64,000 nucleotides of DNA from Gnetum montanum (lineage: Eukaryota > Streptophyta > Gnetopsida > Gnetales > Gnetaceae): positions 641,290-705,289 of the forward strand of contig MNCI01020094.1 of the NCBI GenBank assembly GCA_015680685.1, read 5' to 3'. How positions within the stretch are numbered: the first letter of the stretch is position 1; each line of letters starts with the position of its first letter. Positions 47,676 through 58,592 of this stretch are shown piece after piece. The position numbers and the translations under genes are program-made. The notes under the pieces are model-generated. The model saw only the letters and a list, made by a program, of their open reading frames with translations. It was not told where the DNA came from and did no database searches.

Positions 47676-49408
47676 ATGCCTTCTTCTTCTCACAAGCATG
47701 AAGATGTTAAACCATTGATTCCACAGGTGTGCAAAGTGGTATATACTCATCCAGATGAGTATGTACTAGACTTCACCTTCATCCTACATCAAGATGAACA
47801 ATTGTAATGATGTGATATGGAGGGCAACATTATCTTTCCTCTTGATTGATTTGTGCTTAGGATGCTATTTCAAACTCTTAAGAGGTTGGGCATTCTAGAC
47901 CTTCATGAGGAAATATGTTGTGAATGGTTATGACATTTGGGACTATCGTTCCACTAAAACACAATGCAGGAGAGATCGACACTAGGAGAAGCATTACAAG
48001 GCTATAAAGGAAAAACATTTTACTAATCCCTTATTCCTACTAGATCAAGATGATAATGAGGATCCTCTCTTTGAAGGTTCTTAACTTTAAGATTCTCCAT
48101 CCCCTATTGTTGGTAATGAGGGTGTGGCCCTAACTCTATGATCCAATATTTATAAACTAGGTTCAAGAAAAAGTGATATTAAAAGTAGGAACTTGGGTAA
48201 ATGTCATAAGAGCAAGGGATTTAAGGATGGTGATCATAATAAGTGAAAAGGTGGTGGAAAATACCACAGTGGTGGTGGTGGTGGTGATCCACCTTCCTCT
48301 CCATCCTCTTCATCTGATTCCAAACATTCCTCTTCATTTTCTAGTTCTCATAAAAGCTATTATCAAAATAATTGTGAGGAAGGTGATCAACGAGGTAATA
48401 ATGGCTGTCAATGTCATCAAGAGCACAAAGGTGGTAGAAACCATCATCAGCATCATCAATGCAATGAAGATGATGAACCTTTGTTGGCATGTCGAAGAAT
48501 GCTCAACATTGCAGAGGTAGTAAAGATCCCAACCAAGCATGTGAAAGATAGTAAGATCAAGCATTTAGACATGAATAATATCCCAATATTTGAGGGGGGA
48601 TATAACTCTAATCTATAGATAGATCTACAAGCTTTCCATAATGCATGTGCCTTACAAAACATTGAAAATGATTAGCCAAAACTCAAGCTTTTTCCCATGA
48701 CATTAATCAAGGAAGTTAAAAGTTGGTACTAGTTCATAGAGATGGAATCGATTCATTGATGGATTACCATGTTAAAATTATTTAAGGATAAATATCTGAC
48801 ATACTCTAGAGTTTCCAACCTAAGAAGGTAAATCCAAGGCTAGAAATAAGGAATATATGAACCCTTGGTTGCCACAATGGGTAGATATTATTCACTCTTA
48901 CATTGATGCCCTGGTCATGGTTATTCTCAAAGGGAATAGCTCCACCACATCATATATGGGCTTAGAGCAAAAACTAGAAGAAATCTTGGGGTTTATGTCC
49001 AAGGGAGACTATTTGAATTAAGAGCTCATTAGATCCAAAGGATTATAGAGTAGGTAGCAAAAGAAGAAGGTGAGTTGTGAAAAATAAAAAGCATAGAAGA
49101 GTATAATAGGGATCCTTCCATTAGAAAAAGGTAGGTCCAATTTTGATATGAGGAGGATTCACCACTTAATGAAGGGGTGAATAGGAAAACCTTACCTATT
49201 CAAAAATCTATTTCTAACATTTTAGCAAAGGTTGATAAATTATGGGACTCTTTGGATGAGAAGTTTTAAACTGCTATTAAGATTACTAAAGCATCCAAAG
49301 AATAGAATAGTGATTATGAGCATAGGAGATGAAAAGAAGCTAAATGTGCCTACCAAAGAGGACAAATATGTTTCCATAGAGGAAGTTGTAGAAACTGACT
49401 TTGATGAT
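47676..49408 (+). pseudogene. gag, first part (element E)
   Basis: It starts at 47676 (MPSSSHKHEDVKPLIPQ), then VYTHPDEYVLDFTFILHQDE, a His/Ser-rich stretch (48250-48460) and HLDMNNIPIFEGGYNSN near 48560-48610 with a run of six G. The capsid continues with a YEPLVATMGRYYSLLH segment and the NRKTLPIQKSISNILAKVDK region (49180-49230). Stops lie mostly at former Gln or Trp codons. It is interrupted at 49408 by a solo LTR and resumes at 51160. Confidence 0.85.
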
Positions 49409-51154
49409 TGAAAACCACCAAATTCTAGCAACAACACTTCAACAAAAAATTTGTCTAAGTGCCAACACAAGGCAAATTTTTTCTCAGTGTTTGGCCCATG
49501 ATCCCACTACTAGGGCTACACTCTAAAGTGTAGTTAGCATAGAATGCAACATAGAATCATACTTGCAAAATTTTCTAAGTGTCAAACAACAGCTATGGAA
49601 ATTCTTCTAAGTGTCCTATTACACTCACATTCCTCTTGCTATGCTCTCCAGAGTAACAAGTGTAGTAGTACTTTGGTGGCCAATTTGCACTAGTGTTGAG
49701 CTAGAAGTTGTTAAGCTAGCTTAGCATGGAAGAAGCATTTGACATATTTAACTCTTGAAGCTACCCCTCATCCTACGCTCTAGAGTGTAGCTAGTGTAGC
49801 AAAAGTAAGGACTACATTTTTTGCCATATTTTTCTAAGTGTCCATGCTATGCCCTGTCCCATCCTACTACGCTCTCGAGTGTAGTAGCACCAAACTTCCA
49901 TTTGTTTTTTTTGAAAAGTTTTCCTAACTATTATGCTATACTCTAGAGCATAGCTAGTGTAGCAACATGAAATTACTTCCAAAAGTTTCTAGAGCTTAGC
50001 ATAGGCCTTCATTCCAACTCTAGCACCACTTTGGCAAGTAGGATTAGCAAGTTGCACTCCTTTTGTACCCCCTCTATGTCCCAAAATTGTACCTACACTG
50101 GATCACACTTGAGAGAAGGGAGAACATAGTCCCAGAGAGTAGCCTCCAAATTGCATTGTTTTACACTATTTGTAGGTACATCGCGGTCTTGGTATATGTA
50201 GTCTTGGAAACATAGCCATGGTCTAGTAGTCCCTTGGGATCCAGTGAAGCATACCAGAGCATAGCACCTGTTGTTCTAGTAGGAGCATAGCAAAAGTCAT
50301 CATATCCCACCTACCCCTTTGCCATGTGGCACTTGATTTGCATTTCATGCTAACCCTAAGCCTATAAATACCTCCACATTCCACACTCTAAGGGTTGGAA
50401 ATTCACTCTAGCAGTGGGAATTTGAAGCAATTAGCCAGCAAACCCAAGTAGCAATTGGAATTTTAGAGCATCACTTTGCACTCAAGGCACCTTGAGCACC
50501 CCACACATTGGAGCATATTAACATATTGGCAACACCTCTACATCCCATCCAGCACTGTAGCACAAAAAAACCCTATAGGACATTGTGGTAGCCAACCTAA
50601 TAGGCATGAACCTTGTAGAAAATGTCAATCTACATCTTGGAACACCCTAGATATTGTGGCTATGCTACTATTACATCTATATATACACCATGTACCTCTG
50701 CAAAGCTCATTTGTAATTGCTACGCTTCCCATCTAGGGTGGTACCATACTTTCTTTCTCTTAAACTTAGTTGCATTTTAAGCATTCTCTTTGACATTGAG
50801 TACCACATTTACACTTTTTGGTACTTTATACATTTTTTCACACTTGCACTTCCATTCTTATTTTGGGAAACCCTACTATGCTCAAGCTTAACTAACCTTA
50901 GCACTGTCAAGAACATTATTAAAATACTTAGCAAGATCTCACAATGTCAGCACTTACATTTCAACTAACCATGCCACCCCCCAGTTATACCCAATACTTT
51001 AATTGCAATTGGTAAAGTCCCTACTCAATTAACAAGATTATCCAAGGTGCTTCCCCTCTATTTCCCAATAGGGCCCTCACATGGAGGTGGGGTTAAGGCT
51101 ATGCATCAATTGACCCCTCGGTGATTCTAGCCACTAATGTTTTTGGTCACTACA
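49409..51154 (+). repeat. Solo LTR S1 (1,746 bp) inside gag of E
   Basis: The ends are TGAAAACCACC and CACTACA. A perfect 5-bp target duplication ATGAT flanks it (49404-49408 and 51155-51159). Removing it restores the gag frame (ETDFDDD then LGCDIYQYEHLKGCC). A TATA box (TATAAATA) lies at 50363-50370. U3 holds at least five imperfect palindromes centred on CTCTAGAG (49516-49953). No internal sequence remains, as expected after LTR-LTR recombination. The family is different from A-F; a shorter copy lies at 53625-54638. Confidence 0.92.
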
Positions 51155-51159
51155 ATGAT

Positions 51160-51860
51160 GATCTTGGTTGTGACATCTATCAATATGAACATCTAAAAGG
51201 ATGTTGCCCTATAGTGTCACACTCACAAGAGTTTGGGGTGTACACATTGAATTCTTGACTAGCACATAGGCAAGCACCCAGATGATTACCTTATCCTTAA
51301 TGCAATTGAAGGTAGTTCCACCAGCAGCAATAAGCTTATTACCTAAGTGGAACTCCACCACAATCATATGAGCACTATAAACAATAATAGAAATCACAAT
51401 CTTGGGAAATGCCACCACCAAGGCAGTAGTGCCCTTACAGGAAACTAGATACATACAGGTACTATGTTTAGCAACCCATTTCTCCAGGAAGTTTTGCAAG
51501 CCACAACTCATTTTAGCATCACTATTACCCTCCAAAGTATCACTGAACACATTCACCATTCACTTGGAGAGACAACTGATACTCATATCATCCTCTACAT
51601 CTGTCTGCATACATCCCTCTACCCTTAATCTAGTTATCTCCTACTTTGTTCATGTAGGGAGAAATTCCTCCACAGCTACAACAATGAAATGCTACGAGGG
51701 ATGTACATTCACAATCAGATTTTTTATTGAGTGGTTCAGATAACTGATGATGGAAATGATCTTTTTCTTTTACCCAAAAGTCCTCCCAAATCCTCACAAC
51801 CTAATACAACTAGTTGCCTTACATCTTTAGCACCCTCATCCTCTGCATCAAACACCTTTG
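51160..51860 (+). pseudogene. gag, last part (element E)
   Basis: After the solo LTR, gag continues through the zinc-knuckle-like motif (51169-51204), where the second Cys is Tyr (C-D-I-Y), then CCPIVSHSQEFGVYTLNS and a Pro/Gln-rich segment leading to protease. Stops interrupt it. The minus-strand open frame 51559-51209 is its antisense shadow. Confidence 0.7.
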
Positions 51861-52640
51861 AGTGTCCTTCAAACCAAATGCCACCTTAGATCCATACTAT
51901 GATGTTAACTCATGATATTTCCAATTGGATTAAGGCTGGTAATCTTTTCACAAAAGGATCTAACCTAGGAAGTCTACTCATTTACCTAGAGATCATTAAA
52001 CATGATCCATGCAAGGCTCTTCTTGATTCTAGTTCTAATGTTAATCTCATCTCTCATGACATGTACAAGGCCTAGAACCTACCATTTCTTAAGAAGAGTA
52101 ACATGCATTTAGAATTGGTAGACTAGTCAATCACTATTCCTTTGGGATTAGTGGAGGACATTGTAACCACAATTAGTGGATGGTCCTATCCTATCAATTT
52201 TCTAGTGATAAAGGTTGAAACCTACAAAGGTGACTTCCTCATCATTATGGAAAGGGCATGGTTAAGCATGGTCAATGCACGAATGGACATAAGTGACATC
52301 TCCTTGGAAATCTCCAAGGAAAATGAATTTGAAAAGCTAGAGAAAAAGAATATTCCATGCATTGCATATAGTGATAATGAGTGCAATTGTGTGAAAAATA
52401 TTTGGTTCATCAAAATTGCATATATTAAAGCATGTAATCAATATGCACAAGAAACAAATATTCAAAAGTGTTTGTATGCAAAACCCCAAAATAGGAGGGC
52501 ACCTAGTGGTTGATAGCTAACTTAGAAAATAGCACATTATGCATGGAACTAACTAATAGCCTAACATGTGCTTATGTTGAAAGCATGGATGAACTTGAGC
52601 AAGATCATCACCAACTTTCTGATGGTAAAGATGAAGATAC
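51861..52640 (+). pseudogene. Aspartic protease (element E)
   Basis: DPCKALLDSSSNVNLISHDM at about 52004-52065 is the active-site region. The family DLGS reads DSSS, so the conserved Gly is lost. Then LPFLKKSNMHLELVD, and an open stretch of 123 codons (52142-52513) with GLVEDIVTTISGWSYPINFL, GDFLIIMERAWLSMVN and ISDISLEISKENEFEK. Length and order match the proteases of C, D and F. Confidence 0.85.
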
Positions 52641-53624
52641 TTGTTGGGGAGAGTTGAAAATCCCTAATTACTTTAAGTAGGAGCCTCTAGAGTTGAAAAA
52701 TCGACCAATGACCATGGAGTATGCATTCTAAAATAATGGTAAGTTGGTCATAATCAATGCCAAACTTGCTTATGAACAAAAAGAAAAACTATTAAAGGTG
52801 GTTAACAAATGGTTAATAGCCTTTGATTGGTCATATCCCAAGTTGACTAGAATCGATCCAAGGATATGCTAGCATCACATTTACACTGACCTAGCCATGG
52901 AGCTAAGAAGGAAACTTCAAAGATGGCTAACCTCAAATTGAAGCAAATCATCAAGGAGGAAATAGAGCAACTCCTCAAGGTGAGATTTATCTATCCCATT
53001 GTGAATAGTAAGTGCGTGAGCCCACTCATAATTGTGCCAAAGAAAGGTGGCAAGTGGTGAGTTTGCACTAACTTCAGGTTGTTGAACATGACAATATTTA
53101 AAGATCATTTTCCATTTCCATTTTTGGACCAAGTTTTGGACATTATTTTTGGGCATTGATATTATAGCTTCTTAGATGATTATAGTGGCTATAACCAAAT
53201 CCAAGGTATGCTAGAAGATCATATTAAGACAACATTCATAAGTCCTTGGGGAACTTTTGCATATTATAACATGTCATTTGGTCTATGCAATGCTCCTACG
53301 ACATTTCAATTCCTGGTCCTTAGCATCTTTTAGTGGTAGATTGATAGTGGTGTAAAAGTATTCATGGATGACTTCTCCATCTATGGAGCTACATTTGAGC
53401 AAGCCTTAAACTTCCTTAAGCAAGTATTGAAAAGATGTGTGAAAACAAATACTAGCAAAAAAGTCATCTCATGGTCTAAGATGGAATTGTTTTGGGGCAC
53501 TAAATTTCACAAGAAGGGATTGAGGTAGATCTAGAGAAGATAAGGGTCATCCAAGGAATAACATGCCAACCAGAGATAGTTAAAGATGTTTGATCATTCC
53601 TTGGACATACTTGCTACTACCGAC
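52641..53624 (+). pseudogene. Reverse transcriptase, first part (element E)
   Basis: The linker CWGELKIPNYFK and NNGKLVIINAKLAYEQKEKL, WSYPKLTRIDPRIC precede the fingers (VPKKGGKW-like, FPFPFLDQVLD near 53110-53140), palm (FSGYNQI-like near 53185) and an intact FMDD box at 53361-53372 in GVKVFMDDFSIYG. The frame stops at the LGHTCYYR segment, where solo LTR S2 interrupts it at 53624. Confidence 0.85.
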
Positions 53625-54638
53625 TAAAACACCACCAATTCTGGGCTTTAGCATTGAAACTACAAATTTGTCTAAGTGTTGGATTATGCTGTAGAGCATA
53701 GCTAGTGTAGCACTGCAAAGAAACCTATGATAGCCTTCAAAAGCCTCCAAAGATCAACATCAAGCTTCACCTCGACTCTAGCACTTCCCTGACTATTGGC
53801 ATTCTCCAATGGTTGGAATTCCCCGATTGTTGGCATTTCCTAATGGTTACCATTCCTTGATAGTTGGCATTCCTTAACGGTTGGCATTACCTTGGCTCTA
53901 ACACTCCCCTTTAGCTCTAGCACTTCTTTGATTGTTGGCATTCCCTTATGGTTGGAATTCCCTGACAATTGACATTTCCTGACTATTGGCATTCCCAAGT
54001 GGTTGGCATTCCTTGGACATGAGCCTTTTTAAGTACTTGACATTTGGAATTTTGACATCTTGGCACTTAGCTCCATGGGTGAATGAGACCCAGAGCACAC
54101 CACACTAGTAGAAAGGTAGAGTTGCACATCATTATCCATTGTAGCCCCATTGCGACCCTAGAGAATACCACACAATACACTATAGTGACTAATCCAGTAG
54201 GTAGAGTTCATCACAATGAGCACCAAACTTCACTTCCTGACACCATTGCGACTATGACTACACTTCCACTATGCCTGTTATACATAGTGTACCTTCTAAG
54301 ACCTTTTTAAAGTTAACTATGCTTCCATTTGGGGTGGTGTTTTATTTCTCTCTCTCATTGCTAGCATTTTCTTGCTTTTTTTTGCATCTTTTTACACTTT
54401 TTCATGCATCATCACACTGTACTATGTATTTTTTGCATTTTCATTTTGGATAACCATGCCACCCCCTAGTTGCATCCACTACCCTCATTACAATTAGCAA
54501 AGTTCCTATTCAATCAACAAGATAGTTTAGGGAACTCCACCTCCATTTCTAGTAAGGCCCTTGCATGGAGGTGGGGTTAAGGCTGTGCATCCATTAATCC
54601 CTTGGTGATTCTAGCCATCAAAAGTTTTAGACATTACA
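53625..54638 (+). repeat. Solo LTR S2 (1,014 bp) inside RT of E
   Basis: Same family as S1: starts TAAAACACCACC (TG decayed to TA) and ends AGACATTACA. The flanks are CCGAC (53620-53624) and CTAAT (54639-54643); they differ at three positions, all C-to-T or G-to-A, so a decayed 5-bp duplication is plausible. Joining CGAC to GATTCATAGAG restores the RT motif YYRRFIENFSKI. It is shorter than S1 and contains a minisatellite at 53801-54020. Confidence 0.85.
53801..54020. repeat. Minisatellite in S2
   Basis: About ten diverged copies of a ~20-bp phrase, TTGGCATTCCTTGATGG-like, occur in tandem, with two interruptions near 53890-53935. It is absent from S1. Confidence 0.75.
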
Positions 54639-54643
54639 CTAAT

Positions 54644-55199
54644 GATTCATAGAGAATTTCTCTAAGATCACAAAGTTGTTGGTCAAGTTGATGAAGAAAG
54701 ATGCTTCGTTCATTTGGATCAAAGAATGTAAACATGCATTCCAATAGTTAAAGAAAACACATGTAGAAACTCAAATTCTATAGGCCCTAGACTAGTCTAG
54801 ACCCTTTCACATAATGATGGACACATCTAATTATGCTTTGGGAGCCGTGCTCACATAGTTGGATGATAAAAATGTCCATATTACATCCACTATATGAGTT
54901 GAAGCATTGTAGGTGCATAGCTGAATTACACCATCATGGAGAAAGAATTAATGGTAGTGGTGTATGCTCTTGAAAAATTTAGGAACTATGTGCTTGGTTA
55001 TAAAGTATTTATGCAGATAGATCATAGTGTCATCCGCTTCCTAGTGAACAAGCTAATGGTGAGCCCCTATATCATACAGTGGCTCGTGATCTTGCAGGAA
55101 TTTGATTTCACGATGGTAGATTAAAAAGGGACTAAGAATGTGACCATTGACCACCTCTCCCACTTAAGATGGGATAATAAGGAGGAGGGGAGCTAGCTT
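54644..55199 (+). pseudogene. RT end and RNase H (element E)
   Basis: It resumes with FIENFSKI and LLMKKDASFIWIKEC, then RNase H: PFHIMMDTSNYALGAVLT (first catalytic Asp, about 54808-54860), an open stretch 54936-55124 with MEKELMVVVYALEKFRNYVL (Glu), MQIDHSVIRFL (Asp) and WLVILQEFDFTMVD. After one stop come KGTKNVTIDHLSHLRWDN. The catalytic residues are all readable. One frameshift separates the two RNase H halves. Confidence 0.83.
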
Positions 55200-56470
55200 T
55201 ATAATCATTTTCTAATAAACTTCTCTTTATAGATGCACTAAATGACCAAGTACCCACAAAAACAACATGGTACAATGGCATCCTCATCTATCTTCTCACT
55301 CAAGAGATTCCATAAGATCTTAACTTTAGAAAGAAGCAACAATTTCTTCATTGAACCAAATACTTCATGGAAATCAATGGACATCTCTACAAGGTGTGTG
55401 TCGATGGCTTGATTCATTGGTATGCCTTTGATGAAGATTAACTACACATTCTCCAAGATGCTCACAAAGGACCTTGTGGAGGCCACTATGCAGGGAGATG
55501 CATGACCATAAAAATCTTGATGGCATGATGCTATTGGCCTATAATATTTAGGGATGCCCACTAGTTTTTCTAATATTGTACATGTTGTTAACAAGATGGT
55601 AGGATGACTACTCAAATGGAAGGTCCTTAATAGTGAATTCAAGCACTATATCCCTTTTACATATGGGGCATTGACTTCATGGGTCCCATCACATCCATGT
55701 CCAATGGAAAGGCATATAGTATTGTAGCAATTGAATACTACAAAAAATGGGTAGAAGTAGTAGTTGTTACTGACTATACATCGTCCATTACTACTAGAAT
55801 TGTATAACAAAATGTTGTAAATAGGTTTTGGATGCCACGTGCACTAATTCCTAATAATGGAACTCATTTTATAGGTGCCACTTTTAGAAAGTTGATGCAA
55901 TGTTTTGGGGTTAAACATAAATTAACAACACCCTATCATCCCTAAGCCAACGGTCAAGCAAAGGTAACTAATAAGGAGACCACAAAGATCCTAATAAGCA
56001 TCATACGAAAATATAGGAAAGATTGGAGAACAAAACTCAATGATGCCCTATGGGCCTACTGCTCAACATGGAAAATTCCTATTGGCTACTCTCCCTACGA
56101 GCTAGTGTACAGAAAACTTCTAATGATCCCGATTCAATTTGAGCTTCGTACACTCTCAATAGCTTGTGATCTAAATCTTGACCTAAGTCTAGCATAAGAA
56201 GAAAGATTGATCAACCTCAATGTTCTAGGTGAAACTTGATTTGTGTGCACAAGGCATTTAACAAGTAACATCATGACCTCAAAATATGGAAAGTGATATT
56301 TCAATTGGGAGATACGGTTCTCTACTAGAACCCCATAAATGTACCCTAAAAGACAAAGTTCTAAACATTATGAGAAGGACCTTATATAATTGATTAGACA
56401 TTTCCCTATGGGGTCATGTCAATCTACAAGCTTGAAAGCCCAAATACAAAGTAGTTGGTCAACATCCAAC
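55200..56470 (+). pseudogene. Integrase (element E)
   Basis: Order: ILQDAHKGPCGGHYAGRC (55450-55500) and a CTCC-like zinc part, WGIDFMGPITSMSNGKAYSI (first catalytic Asp near 55670), YYKKWVEVVVVTDYTSSITT, then IPNNGTHFIGATFRKLMQCF, where the second catalytic Asp (DNG) is Asn, and TTPYHPANGQAK-type sequence, where the catalytic Glu is Lys. YSPYELVYRKL and ACDLNLDLSLA follow. Both lost catalytic residues are explained by single G-to-A changes. Confidence 0.87.
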
Positions 56471-56950
56471 AAGTGAAACCTTTCCTAGAACTAAGATAAG
56501 CTTGTGCAACTACCACCTCAGCAGATGGACAATCATGATTCATTTTCTGAATCTCCTCCTTTCAACATAGTTGAGGGGGAGATGGCCATCCATGCTAACC
56601 ATCCACATGGCTCCTCAGTCTTTCACTTTTTGTTTTACACTTTGTTGATTTTTATCTTTTTCTTTGGTTCTTACTTTTTTGTTTTATAACATTGTTAGTA
56701 TGTTTTACCTTTCTTGATTAGTTAACATCTTCTTATATATATATTTTACTTTTGTTTATTTGTGTATGAATTTTCATTATTTTTGCTAATAAAAGTGCTT
56801 TATTACCATAGAACATAGTGCATTGTTGTTGTTTACTAATGATGGTTTGTGCTTAATGTTGTGATTGTCAATGTATGATTTTTATTTTTGAATTCTACTA
56901 TCTAATGGCTATGATATGGTTTATTTTTTATGTAATAGGCAATGAGTCCA
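56471..56950 (+). pseudogene. C-terminal end of pol (element E)
   Basis: From about 56500 the frame reads VQLPPQQMDNHDSFSESPPF, NIVEGEMAIHANHPHGSS, then a hydrophobic stretch (FHFLFYTLLIFIFFFGSYFF) with a stop at 56687. It is the counterpart of 32107-31844 in D and 37724-37455 in C. Confidence 0.65.
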
Positions 56951-57810
56951 CATCATTTTCCCATTTAATAAACCCTATGGTTTTCCTTGTTTTGGAACTT
57001 TGAGGTTTCTTCCATTAAATAAAATTTTAATCAATTGGTGACCTTGGTAGTTCTAGAATTGGGAAGGATTAAAAGGTTTGTAGAGGATGTGACTTCAATG
57101 GAACTTAATACTCTCTATAATTTTTTTCTTACTTGCATGCTTGCGTGTTTTTCATGAACTTCTTACCATTCCATTCTAACCACTAATAGGAAGTCAAGAA
57201 AAGTATTTGCATGGTGTGGTTCCCATCCAAAAATTTAGAAGAAAAAAACAAAAAATAACATGATGAAAATTCAAAGCACACTCCTTAGACAAATAAACAT
57301 GCTATAATCACTAGTTATGGGACTAGAAAGACATGTTATCCATGCCTCAAGGTCCCCTCTAACTAAGTCTCTCTTTCTCTCACTTCCTAATTCTCTTTTC
57401 TTCTCTTTATGGAGTGGTAGTTGTTTTTTGATAGCACTCTTGTGTCTTGAGTGGGTAGATCAGTCTTGGAGTGATGATGAAAAGTCACTAAAAGAGGCTA
57501 GTTTTGAACTAGACTAAGGATGGATCTTCTCAGGTCATTTTGAACACACATTCCACAAGGGACATTTTACAACCTCAATTTGAGATTTCATTCCACCTTC
57601 TTAGTCATCCATCTATGCTACCATAACTCACCTCACTATCAGTTTCTATGTTATGTTTGATGTCTTAGTCTAATGTGTTAGAATTCTTGGATAGATTCTT
57701 TTTGGTTGGACCTTACCTTTTCATGATCATTAATCAATTGTGGGGCCCATGGACTCCTCAGTAGAGGTTATGCAAGGGAAAAAAGGGCATGACCCTGCTA
57801 TGGGGAGGAA
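56951..57810 (+). other. 3' tail of element E
   Basis: Landmarks shared with the tails of C and D: AATGAGTCCACATCATT (56941), GACTAGAAAGACATGTTATCCATGC (57325, broken here for length), ATTCCACAAGGGACATTTTAC (57550) and AAAGGGCATGACCCTGCTATGGGGAGGA (57782, in part). Beyond about 57810 I cannot follow the similarity, and no polypurine tract or 3' LTR is found. Confidence 0.6.
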
Positions 57811-58592
57811 CCACTTGCATATCTCTTGGTTTGTTTAGTTAATTTCCTTATATTAGACATTGCTATGATCCTATCTTTTACATATTCCATTGTGCAAACC
57901 ACTTTATGCTCCTTGGACTCTCATTCTCCATCCTCTCTCTTTATTTTTCTTAATTTTCTTAATTTTTGGGATTTCAACACCCTCTTCTCACATGTTCATC
58001 ATGTTCATGGTTGTTTGGGATTCCATTTGATCCTAATTTCATTCAAAATTTCTTTGTAATTTTTAAGTTTTGACTTGGTCAATGGTGGTCAATAGCTACA
58101 TCAACTAGGTCTCATCAACACAGCAGACTATGTTAATAAGGCCCCATCAATGAAATGCAAAAATAATATAAATTTTTCACATTGGTCCATAATTCCAAGG
58201 GATTTTTTGTAGTTTTCAAAGACCAAAACCTTTCTGAGCCTATAACTCTCACATTGTTCATCCGAATCATCCCATTCTTTAATCTTGCACTTATCGAAGG
58301 TCATCTCTTAGTTGTGGGGATAACAAACCTTAAGGTTTTGATGATAATTTTTTCAAAAACTTTACTAACTCCCCCAAAGGGTTAAGATATAAAATTCTAT
58401 TAAATCATTAATTTTTGAGAATTTAACCCTTCCAACAACTTTGGTAATCCAAAGATTAAATTAATAACTAAATACTTAATCCATCTAGCCATAATCAAAC
58501 CTTAGCTAAGTGTAACCTCTCTATGAGATAAGGTATTCTAGTCATTCTAAGTTACATAATATTTGATAAGCCATTATTATGTGTAGTTATAG
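57811..58592. other. Spacer, nothing recognised
   Basis: Mixed-composition sequence between the end of E and the transposon-like frame. It may include the degraded rest of the E tail and the leader of the next feature. Confidence 0.4.

Larger units (their letters stand above)
46906..57810 (+). mobile_element. Athila-like element E, truncated, with two solo LTR insertions
   Basis: Plus-strand copy of the same family as A, C, D and F: partial 5' LTR, primer-binding site, gag, protease, RT, RNase H, integrase and 3' tail in order. The 5' LTR lacks about its first 260 bp, replaced at 46905 by element B sequence. No 3' LTR is found: similarity to the tails of C and D fades at about 57810. Solo LTRs interrupt gag and RT. 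Its primer site is the most decayed in the window (seven changes), which fits it being an old copy. Confidence 0.88.

Noticed and set aside
48173-48520. Val/Ile-rich open frame of 115 codons; similar frames at 35423-35848 and 42840-43214 (minus) and 61611-61907
   Set aside because: All four lie in the His/Ser-rich part of gag read one frame off; the correct frame gives the Ser/His/Arg-rich segment shared by the family.
49409-54638. S1 and S2 as the two LTRs of one element
   Set aside because: The sequence between them is gag, protease and RT of element E continuing in frame, and each copy has its own target duplication.
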